NCBI GenBank assembly: GCA_021030905.1
Contig: JAGFMI010000012.1
Span: forward strand, 744,001 to 808,000
DNA: 64,000 nucleotides
Direction: 5' to 3'
Origin: Pyrenula massariospora
Lineage: Eukaryota > Ascomycota > Eurotiomycetes > Pyrenulales > Pyrenulaceae
Each line of letters begins with the position of its first letter. Position 1 is the first letter of the stretch. A program made the position numbers and the translations under genes. The notes beneath the pieces are model-generated. The model searched no databases. It saw only the letters and a program-made list of their open reading frames with translations, and had not been told where the DNA came from. Positions 56,794 through 64,000 of this stretch are shown piece by piece.

Positions 56794-58224
56794 ATGTCAA
56801 AGCGCAAAAGAGATGACCTAGACCGCCCACCAGAGAAGTGGGAGCACTATTCTGGAAGACGAGTCTCCACCTCACATTTCCAAGCCCATATTACCCAATC
56901 TACTAAAGCTCTCCACAATGCTCTTAAACTAGCCCGTGGGTTCGAGCGACAGAAACTTGGGCGGAGAACAAAATCAGCAGAGTCTCAAAATGACGTTGCC
57001 ACTCGGCAGCGCCTTGAGGATGAGATTAGAGCGTTAAAAACACTCGATCTTCCGGTTACGGCTGAGAGGTACCTATGGCGGACGATGGGGAAGGCGAAGA
57101 GGGTTAGGGAGAGCGAGGTATTTTTGGTGCTGAAAAAAGATAGGACGGAGAGTGAGGTTGGAGTTGCTAAAGAAGGTGCGGAAGCGAATGTGTGCGGGAG
57201 ATTATTTAAGAGCAATGCGGTGAGAAAGGCCACGGATGAAGCGATGGATGGAGTCTACGGGATTTTAGGACTAGAAGAGAATGTCAGTGCTGGGAGAAGC
57301 ATGTTGCCTCTACCTCAACTCCCTGTTAGTGACACAGGGAAGAAAAAGTCGATACCTGCAGCTACAGAACCTTCAGACTCAGAAGGCGAAGCAGAATTCG
57401 CCGGGCTCTCCAGTCACTCCGGTCGAAGTCCCTTAGAACAGAAGCCTGACGCAATCATATCCGATGACGGCGAAAGCTCCAGCAACGAAGACATCAATGT
57501 CAGCAGATATGCTCTACGTCTCGCGCCTCCTGACCCGGATTCCGACCAAGATTCCAATTTCACCACCACAGCCCCATCAATAGACCACCGCTCGCACCCC
57601 AAACACCGGTTCAACAACGCATCGCAATCTAAGGCATCCCCGTCGCCTTCCCGCTCCTCCCCATACTCCTCTCTACCTCCTCCCTCCAAAATAACAACAT
57701 TCCTCCCCTCCCTCTCCCTGTCCCACGGCTACCTTTCTGCCTCCGACGACGATGACGACGAGATGAACTCCAACTTTGTCCCCCTCCCCAATGAAAACAA
57801 ACCCAAAAATCGCATGGGCCAACGCCAAAGGCGCGCCCTCTCAGAGAAGAAACACGGCCAGAACGCGAAGCATCTACAAACCGAGAGCGCAAACAGAAAC
57901 ACCGGCAGAGACGCGGGCTGGGACCGAAGACTCGGCGCGGTCGGCGGCGACTCTCAACGGGGCGGGGGACAGAGGGGGCGAGGCGGTATGAGGGGCGGGC
58001 AGAATGGCCAAAGACGAGGTAGTGGCTTAGGGAGGGGAAGAGGGAATGCAGGTGTGGGACGGGGGATGGGTGCGAGGGGCGGGAGAGGTGTGCTGGGGAA
58101 TAGTAGGGGGAGGGAGAATGAGGAGCCGCTACATCCGAGCTGGGAGGCGGCGAAGAAGAGGAAGGAAGGGGGTGGTGGCAAGGGGGCGGCGACGTTTCAG
58201 GGGAAGAAGGTGGTTTTTGATTGA
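56794..58224 (+). CDS. BUD22: BUD22-family ribosome biogenesis protein with RGG insert
   Basis: 476 aa, one exon. The N-terminal half carries the BUD22/SRFBP1 domain (KRKRDDLDRPPEKWEHYSGR, RYLWRTMGKAKR), the middle is acidic and Ser-rich, and the C-terminus HPSWEAAKKRKE, FQGKKVVFD is the clear family signature. BUD22 acts in the nucleolus in processing of 18S rRNA precursor and 40S assembly. Unusual here is a Gly/Arg-rich stretch of about 60 residues (about 383-443: GGGQRGRGGMRGG, LGRGRGNAGVGRG), an RGG/GAR domain of the kind found in fibrillarin and nucleolin, inserted just before the C-terminal motif. The same part is G-rich DNA after a C-rich part, so the insert may have been shaped by base composition. 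Confidence 0.9.
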   Translation: MSKRKRDDLDRPPEKWEHYSGRRVSTSHFQAHITQSTKALHNALKLARGFERQKLGRRTKSAESQNDVATRQRLEDEIRALKTLDLPVTAERYLWRTMGKAKRVRESEVFLVLKKDRTESEVGVAKEGAEANVCGRLFKSNAVRKATDEAMDGVYGILGLEENVSAGRSMLPLPQLPVSDTGKKKSIPAATEPSDSEGEAEFAGLSSHSGRSPLEQKPDAIISDDGESSSNEDINVSRYALRLAPPDPDSDQDSNFTTTAPSIDHRSHPKHRFNNASQSKASPSPSRSSPYSSLPPPSKITTFLPSLSLSHGYLSASDDDDDEMNSNFVPLPNENKPKNRMGQRQRRALSEKKHGQNAKHLQTESANRNTGRDAGWDRRLGAVGGDSQRGGGQRGRGGMRGGQNGQRRGSGLGRGRGNAGVGRGMGARGGRGVLGNSRGRENEEPLHPSWEAAKKRKEGGGGKGAATFQGKKVVFD

Positions 58225-58488
58225 GAGATATTCCGTTATGCTTCGTTCGAGTCTACGGAGAGAAATAGGTTCTTTTACGGTGGGTGATTTCGACCATTTT
58301 TGAGGGTAAACATAATAAAATGCATCTGCTTTACGGTGGGGCGTCCTGAGGATCTCAGGGTTGAACAATCATACCAGATACCATTAAGTCCATCACACCT
58401 AAATATTTGTCAATTTGTATACTCCCGTATCTCTCCCACCGTCTCTCTCCGTCCTCTCGCAACCCGTAACGGATGGTGACTCTGCACA

Positions 58489-61047
58489 TCACCCCATCCT
58501 CTCATCAGCACACAACAATTCCACCACCGGCCCCACGATATCCTCTTCGACCCCGAGAGCGAGCAATTGAGCTACCTTCCCCGAAGTCGAGCCCTCCGCT
58601 TTGACGATATCCCAGATTCGATCTTTGGTCTCGTACTCGATCTGCATTTTGTGCAGCACGTCGAAAATCGCAGGCTTCGGGTCCTGGACTTCGGGCCAGA
58701 TCGGCGATTCATTCGGCGTGGAGTCGTCCTCGTTTCGGTAGAACACCGCAACATCAATCTTCTGTAAAAACTTACTGTCTGGCGGAGGCGCGATGTGTAG
58801 AGTTGAGCAAGGCTGCTTCGAGCTGGGGAACGGATGGGAGGAGGTGAATTTAGGATATTTTAGCCATTGGTCAGGGGGCGGGCCATGTCCGGTTTTGTAC
58901 GAGTAATAGACTCGGGCAAGGCCGTCGGTGGCGAGCCGACTTTCCGCCAGAAAGTAGATTGTCCATGACCGAGGCTGAGGTGAATTTGGAATTGGGAGGA
59001 CGATGGAGAGCTCTCCGATAGATAGATTCCATGTGATAGTCGTGGTGGCATGCTCGTCCCGGGTCGGATCAACCGAGTGTTCGATCAATGTCGTCGAGGC
59101 AGATAGCCCAGGGGCGAGGATGAGGTCAATTTTTTGTGGCGAAGAGCAGTCATTAGAAAACGCGATTGTCCCGTTCTCGTTCCTCAAGCCTGAGTCTAGG
59201 GGCAAAATTGTCCCGGAAGGTAGGAAGACGGGATACGCATCCAACTGGCGGTACAAATTGATTTCGCGGCCAGGCATGTAGGCTGTTCCGGTGAGTATGT
59301 CAATGAATAATCCGTCATCGGTTAGGGGCGGTAGCCAAGCTCTGACTTTCGCAAGTCCGGTCCGAGGATTCCTGGGAGACGTGATGGGAGAGACGAGCAG
59401 TGAAGAACCAAACCAAAACTGATTCTTGTTACGATAGGCAGCGTCTCGATCAGGATTATCCCAGTACACCGGTCTAACAAGGGGGACGTGTTCCCGAGAG
59501 CCCAGGACATTCATCGTGTACAGATACGGGACAAGTCTATGGCGGAAACGAAGAAATTCTGTCATCACATTCTCCGCTTCGATACCAAATACCCAAGGCT
59601 CCTTTGACATCCATGCGCTCTGCGTGGAATGTAAACGCATAATTGGGGAAAATACGCCAAGCTGAACCCATCTCGTGGTGAGTTCTTCGTCTCTCCCTCC
59701 TAGCATGTGGCCGCCAATATCGTGAGACCACCACCCAAAGCCAATGTTCGACGCAGACGCTGTAAACTCGGGTTGGAAGTGCAAAGACTCCCAGGTGACG
59801 ACGGTGTCTCCAGAGAAACCGATAGGGTATCTATGCGAGCCTGGTCCTGCATATCTAGAGAAGATCATGGGAAACTTGCCGTTTTTCTGCTTGTTGTCTA
59901 GAAAGTGGAAATGGTTGAGCATCCACAGAGGATCGATACCTGGGACTTTCGATTTTGTGCCTTGTTGCCAGTCAATCCACCAGAAGTCCATGCCATCATT
60001 CTCTAATTGACGGTGCAGGATGTCGAAGAAGGCATCAAGAAACCTCCTGTTGGTAATATCAAACTCGATAGGAGCCTTGTGCTGTGTATTATGTCCAAGG
60101 GCTGCGGCCATCTCCTCATAGCTGTCTTCGTAGCACTGAATGCCATCTGCTGGATGGTCATTAGGAGTGATCTTTAAGCCTCGAGAGTGCAGTTCCTCTG
60201 TGAACCATTCAGGATCAGGAAAGAGCTTTTTATTCCATGAGTAGCCTGTCCACCCCGAAACGCCCGCTTCGCGAACCCTCTCGTCGTCCACCCAGTGCCA
60301 ATCCATATCCAGGACCGCCACAGAGAGCGGGATCTGCTGAATGGAGAACTTCTCCATTAAGGCTAGATATTCTTTGTCAGAATAAGCGTGATATCTGCTC
60401 CACCAATTCCCTAAGGCCCACCTCGGAACAACAGGTTGATCTCCTGACACAGCATATAGGGCTTTTATAGCACCCTCAAAGTCATGGCCATAGGCGAAAA
60501 CATATCCATCGTCTCTCTTACCTTCTCTGCGTCCGGCAACCCAGCCGTCTCCATCGAAGAGCATCGAATCATGGTCATCGATGATAGCGTACCCGTTACG
60601 GGAAACAACACCTGGGCCTAGAAGAATTCGTCCGTTCACACCATCTAAGGTTCGAGCAGTACCACCAAGATCACCAGAGTCCTCACCGTACCTCCATTTG
60701 CTACCCCAAGCTGAGGCAAATTTGCCGAGAATCTGTACAGTGAAGCCATTGGAACTAAATGGCTTCTTGTCATAGATGAGCCGGAATTTGTCGGTGACGA
60801 TTTCAAGTCTATCTTTTTCATCTGTGACCGAAAAGTCTGGAACAGGTTGCCTGCGATTTATTGCAAATGTTGAGGCACGGTCCTCGAAGACGTTGTCTTC
60901 ACTTCCTCCAACTCCTTCCGCCCATTCGTAGCGGAGAAGTCCATTGGTGAGGACTGTGAAGCGGTAATTTTGGCCTTGCACAATTGACCTTGGGTTTGCG
61001 ATAGGGTCAGTCTTAAATTTATACCGATGCGTGCCTGACATGTTCAT
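58489..61047 (-). CDS. GH31 alpha-glucosidase, intracellular
   Basis: 852 aa, one exon; ATG at 61047 (a second Met at 61041 is also possible). A glycoside hydrolase of family 31, acting by retention on alpha-glycosidic bonds. Seen: VVPRWALGNWWSRYHAY, the nucleophile D359 in FWWIDWQQG, the acid/base D414 in PIGFSGDTVVTW, and GWWSHDIGGHM; the core (beta/alpha)8 barrel is complete and a long C-terminal beta region follows. There is no signal peptide or anchor, so a cytosolic enzyme is expected, unlike secreted maltases. Substrate could be maltose-like sugars, nigerose or xylosides; not decidable here. Confidence 0.93.
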   Translation of the reverse strand: MNMSGTHRYKFKTDPIANPRSIVQGQNYRFTVLTNGLLRYEWAEGVGGSEDNVFEDRASTFAINRRQPVPDFSVTDEKDRLEIVTDKFRLIYDKKPFSSNGFTVQILGKFASAWGSKWRYGEDSGDLGGTARTLDGVNGRILLGPGVVSRNGYAIIDDHDSMLFDGDGWVAGRREGKRDDGYVFAYGHDFEGAIKALYAVSGDQPVVPRWALGNWWSRYHAYSDKEYLALMEKFSIQQIPLSVAVLDMDWHWVDDERVREAGVSGWTGYSWNKKLFPDPEWFTEELHSRGLKITPNDHPADGIQCYEDSYEEMAAALGHNTQHKAPIEFDITNRRFLDAFFDILHRQLENDGMDFWWIDWQQGTKSKVPGIDPLWMLNHFHFLDNKQKNGKFPMIFSRYAGPGSHRYPIGFSGDTVVTWESLHFQPEFTASASNIGFGWWSHDIGGHMLGGRDEELTTRWVQLGVFSPIMRLHSTQSAWMSKEPWVFGIEAENVMTEFLRFRHRLVPYLYTMNVLGSREHVPLVRPVYWDNPDRDAAYRNKNQFWFGSSLLVSPITSPRNPRTGLAKVRAWLPPLTDDGLFIDILTGTAYMPGREINLYRQLDAYPVFLPSGTILPLDSGLRNENGTIAFSNDCSSPQKIDLILAPGLSASTTLIEHSVDPTRDEHATTTITWNLSIGELSIVLPIPNSPQPRSWTIYFLAESRLATDGLARVYYSYKTGHGPPPDQWLKYPKFTSSHPFPSSKQPCSTLHIAPPPDSKFLQKIDVAVFYRNEDDSTPNESPIWPEVQDPKPAIFDVLHKMQIEYETKDRIWDIVKAEGSTSGKVAQLLALGVEEDIVGPVVELLCADERMG

Positions 61048-61883
61048 TTAGTTATATGCCTCTTCGACAAGTGGAATGCAATTGATCCTTCATTAAAATG
61101 AATTACTGGTAGCGTACCGACTTTTTAACAATATCCTGTATCCTGAGCAACGGCTGCGATCTACGGTACTCTTACCTTACCCTAATTGAGCGATGTTTGA
61201 TAGGGTTGCACGACTTGTTGATGCTAGTAGCGTGACAATCTACTTAAATTTGGGAACCTTATTTATCATTCGCTCAAAATTGCAGGGCTGGTGCTTGCAT
61301 TGTAACTTAGAAAATCCTATGGCGGGGAAATTCTCGGACGAACAAGACCCTTTGGTCAATGTCAAAGCGAACGATAACAAAAATCTGTACACAGCAGAAT
61401 TATGCGTATCATAGGAGGATTATGAAGTTTCTCTCTTTGGAGATTAGGCTTCTTCTAGGAAAGGTATTTTGGGGATTTATTGGCTGAATAGAAGTCGAGC
61501 AATAATTTCTCTGGGAAAGCAAGGTTGCTCCCATACCCATCGTGGAGGGCTTTGGTAACTATGGCTGCGTGTTCTCTGCAGCTTTGTCCTCGATGATACT
61601 GCTCTATGTAACACGTCGAGTTAATGTTGTGGCTTTCGAGATTTGTTGAATACGAACAGCCACAATCAGAAACTTGAAATGTCGTAGAATAGTAAAGCTT
61701 CAGCTGCTCTAAATAGACCACCTTTGAAAATACCCCCAGTCTACGAAAGATACATAGCAAGTGGCAAGTGCTGAGAAGCTATTGAGATTCCTCATCACTT
61801 TGAACAGTACCTGCAGCGCTCCGAGCTAGATAAAGCGGATTAATTGGAGCCTGTACATTCTCCTTTCGTACCACGTAAGCATT
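61048..61883. other. Intergenic, 0.84 kb
   Basis: Upstream of the GH31 gene. A minus-strand open frame at 61455-61760 with several cysteines has no ATG and no clear splice partner, so I leave it as unsupported. Nothing else recognised. Confidence 0.45.
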
Positions 61884-62400
61884 CTAACTAGCCTGCTTCT
61901 CCCCATCTTCCTTGATGTGCTCGGCCACCTCCTTACGAGGTCGACGGCCCCATTTCATCGACTGGAACTCTTCGGCTGAAACAAGAATCAGCGACCCGTC
62001 GCCGTTTGAAGGCTCATCTAGGTCCTCGGCGTTCTCTAAGAGACGAGGCGCGCTATCGGAAGGCATTGCCCCTCGTGCAAATTCTATAAAGACGACGGTC
62101 GAGGAACGGGCTTCCCTAGCAAAGCAACTGCCTATGGAATTTGGGTAGGAATCGTCCTGTTGGGGATATTGGGGGACATAAGGGGAGGCTCATTAGCCTT
62201 TCTTACTCCCCAGAACTGTATCTTCGTTTGCAGCTGGTGTTGTCTCTAAGTCCTCGAAGCCTCCACCTCGGATGTGTGGTTAGTACGTTGAATGAGGTTT
62301 CCTTGGTCGAAAGGTAGTGGCAGAATAGGACCGCTACATTTATGATCAATATGGTCGCGAAAGCATTGCGAATCTTGAATGCAGTCGAGAGAAATCGCAT
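61884..62400 (-). CDS. Small membrane-anchored protein, unrecognised, with a 27-nt micro-exon
   Basis: Proposed exons 62400-62287, 62233-62207 and 62156-61884; introns of 53 nt (GTACTA donor, ACCAG acceptor) and 50 nt (GTAAGA donor, GCTAATG branch, CAACAG acceptor), all phase 0, giving 137 aa. The first exon encodes a transmembrane helix (AFATILIINVAVLFCHYL), the micro-exon LQTKIQFWG, and the last exon a soluble charged part (DDSYPNSIGSCFAREARSS, LILVSAEEFQSMKW). The second intron is convincing, the first has a weak donor. I recognise no family. If the first exon is wrong, only the last exon is secure. Confidence 0.5.
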
Positions 62401-62868
62401 GTTTTGTGGTGCTAAGTCAAATCATTGCGCCAATGGGTGTCGTGGTGTGCTGCATGTTACTTTGGAGCGAGTTCTGGAGACGTAAAAAAAGGTTGTAGAA
62501 GCATTTAACTTTGTGGACGAGATTCACAGCAATTGATAAAGGATAGAGAAATGTGAACCGTGAACGGGTCGGATATGAAAACGTAAAGAACTGGAAGCAA
62601 AAAGACGTGCCAGGTATTTGCGGGGTCGCTAAGAGCTCGTGAAACAGAAAAATGCACAAAAGCTTCACACTAGACTTTAGCCAAGTAGATTTGGGAGGCA
62701 ACCCGCTTTCAAGTAGATCTAGCCTTCGACATAGCTGCAGAATCGTAGAGAGTATGCAAAGCAGGAAAAACCAAACTTGGTCTTATAATTTGTATTATCA
62801 CCACATGTAAATCACGGAGTCGAATTCAATGTTGATCACAAGGTTGATATTCATACAAACTTATAAGT
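62401..62868. other. Intergenic, 0.47 kb
   Basis: Between the small membrane protein start and the NDUFS3 stop; no gene recognised. Confidence 0.45.
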
Positions 62869-63899
62869 CTATTTCTTCGGCGGTTCTTCTTTCTTTGGTT
62901 CTGGCTTCGGTGTTGGTAATTTGAACTGATGAGAAATGTGAGCAACGCAAGTAACTTGCACTTTCAGTGCAGCTTACCTGGTCTGGCGTTCGATCCTGGC
63001 CTTCACCAACTTGCTCCCCTGTTTTCCGATTAGTAGGCACCAAACCACATGTGGTGGAAACATACATGCAGCGGTGCCACCCTCAAAATTCCTGAACGCC
63101 TGCGTCAACTCGAGCGGCTCTACAACGATTCTTTTCTTTTCCTCGTCATATCTGATCTCTGTGTACCCTGTCAATGGGAAGTCCTTTCGCAACGGATGTC
63201 CATCAAAGCCGTAATCTGTCATTATTCGTCGCAAATCTGGGTGACCGGTGAAGAAGACTCCGAATAGATCATAGACCTCCCGTTCATACCAGTTTGCGCC
63301 ATCATAGAGCGATGTGATGCTCGGAACTGGACTAGCTTCATGTGCATAGGTCTTAACTCTTATTCTCGAATTGTGTCTCACGCTGAGAAGGTTGTAAACA
63401 ATCTCAAATCGATTGTCTCGGGTAGGGAAATCCACTGCCGTAATGTCGGCAACCATAGTATACTCTGCAGCCGTGTGGTATTTGAGGAACGTGAAGACTG
63501 GAATTACTCCTGAAGGAGGGATATAAATGCAGAGTTCGTCTTTCCATACGGAGAATTGCTGGATATATTTAGGTAGACAGGACATGAGATATTGCCCGTA
63601 TTTGTGTAATGAAACGGCTTTATCGGTGTATTTATCGGTTGGGTTAGCCACAGGCGCTACAAGCTTGTCCATAGCTGTAACTCTGTTAGTTACATAATCA
63701 TGAAAGTTGGTTTCGGCATACGGGGTCTCTGAGCCTGCCTCATGTTTGGCGTAGGGTCCTGTGTGACAGTCTCTTTCTGTAGCATCCTTGAGCTCGAAAA
63801 CGGGCGCGCGCATGATGGAGATCTGGAGGAGAATCTGAATATGGGTCTGAGGAACTGCCTTCTCCCTGGCCGTGACAGACCTCGCGTTGCTGCTGCCAT
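62869..63899 (-). CDS. NDUFS3: Mitochondrial complex I 30-kDa subunit (NDUFS3, NADH dehydrogenase subunit)
   Basis: Four exons, 63899-63722, 63674-63066, 63018-62978 and 62925-62869, with introns of 47, 47 and 52 nt, giving 294 aa. Exon 1 encodes a mitochondrial presequence rich in Arg and Ser ([29 protein letters not shown]). The body has the complex I 30 kDa family signature: [50 protein letters not shown] and [15 protein letters not shown]. Exons 3 and 4 supply the conserved end ([27 protein letters not shown]). The single long frame visible here (MRAPVFEL, ending QTR) misreads both ends. It is part of the peripheral arm of complex I, in the N-to-Q module. Two CCAAT boxes lie upstream. Confidence 0.95.
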
Positions 63900-63954
63900 A
63901 ATGGTTGAGTTGGGCCAGCCCACAAGGTCGAACCAGATGTTGCCCAAGACGTCG

Positions 63955-63959
63955 ATTGG
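63955..63959 (-). promoter_or_regulatory. CCAAT box upstream of NDUFS3
   Basis: CCAAT on the coding strand, about 56 bp before the ATG; such boxes are bound by the HAP complex, which controls respiratory genes in fungi. Confidence 0.5.
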
Positions 63960-63994
63960 TTATGGCATGGAGTTCCGCAGTCTCCTCGGTGCTG

Positions 63995-63999
63995 ATTGG
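63995..63999 (-). promoter_or_regulatory. Second CCAAT box upstream of NDUFS3
   Basis: A second CCAAT, 40 bp further upstream at the window edge, in the same orientation. Two copies in 45 bp make a functional HAP-type element more credible. Confidence 0.5.
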
Positions 64000-64000
64000 T

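Noticed and set aside
61455-61760. Minus-strand frame with five cysteines
   Set aside because: No ATG and no convincing upstream exon with a signal peptide.
62974-63813. NDUFS3 as a single exon beginning MRAPVFEL
   Set aside because: It reads the presequence region in the wrong frame and lacks the conserved C-terminus; four exons restore both.
1-64000. tRNA, rRNA, CRISPR or complete transposon
   Set aside because: No cloverleaf-like sequence, no regular spaced repeats and no transposase or reverse transcriptase frame were seen; a covariance-model scan would be needed to exclude tRNAs.

Overview
The window is nuclear DNA of a filamentous ascomycete (Pezizomycotina); I cannot place the class with confidence. 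The evidence is short GT..AG introns of about 44-63 nt with CTAAC/CTGAC-like branch points, and fungal families such as a phytochrome hybrid histidine kinase, DUF3176, DUF2011, a GT69 mannosyltransferase, BYE1 and BUD22. Genes lie on both strands with 0.3-2.7 kb between them. I see no tRNA, rRNA, CRISPR array or autonomous transposon.

Layout. 0.4-4.7 kb: a divergent pair of peroxisomal enzymes, an acyl-CoA oxidase and an ACSF3-like acyl-CoA synthetase, both ending in SKL, sharing a 430-bp promoter with a CCGAGG fatty-acid-response core. 6.4-11.8 kb: a 15-exon ABCC transporter rebuilt here to 1480 aa. 12.5-13.6 kb: a single-pass surface protein. 14.4-16.7 kb: a RING protein with a probable hidden last exon. 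16.7-20.7 kb: gene-poor, holding one small eight-cysteine secreted protein (19.3 kb). 20.7-24.3 kb: a DUF3176 membrane protein and an unrecognised Cys-rich protein. 26.0-29.9 kb: an SNF2 ATPase with a MITE-like element upstream. 30.8-35.0 kb: BYE1-like PHD/TFIIS/SPOC protein and a ZNF830-like zinc-finger protein. 35.1-36.4 kb: a KpsF/GutQ-type SIS protein. 38.6-43.1 kb: phytochrome. 44.5-46.0 kb: GT69 enzyme. 46.6-49.9 kb: DUF2011 protein and an unrecognised protein. 50.5-55.2 kb: a large coiled-coil protein. 56.8-58.2 kb: BUD22. 58.5-61.0 kb: GH31 glucosidase. 61.9-62.4 kb: a small membrane protein. 62.9-63.9 kb: complex I subunit NDUFS3.

Most genes are unrelated housekeeping or regulatory functions; only the first pair forms an obvious functional unit (activation of acids to CoA esters and first step of peroxisomal beta-oxidation). 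The most unusual property is compositional: six GC-rich patches, mostly at gene 3' ends, each switch from C-rich to G-rich along the + strand whatever the gene direction. Other points of note are the secreted cysteine-rich protein, the MITE, the RING gene with a replaced zinc-ligand histidine, a 14-bp hairpin upstream of BUD22, and a 19-bp tandem repeat that copies a stop codon.
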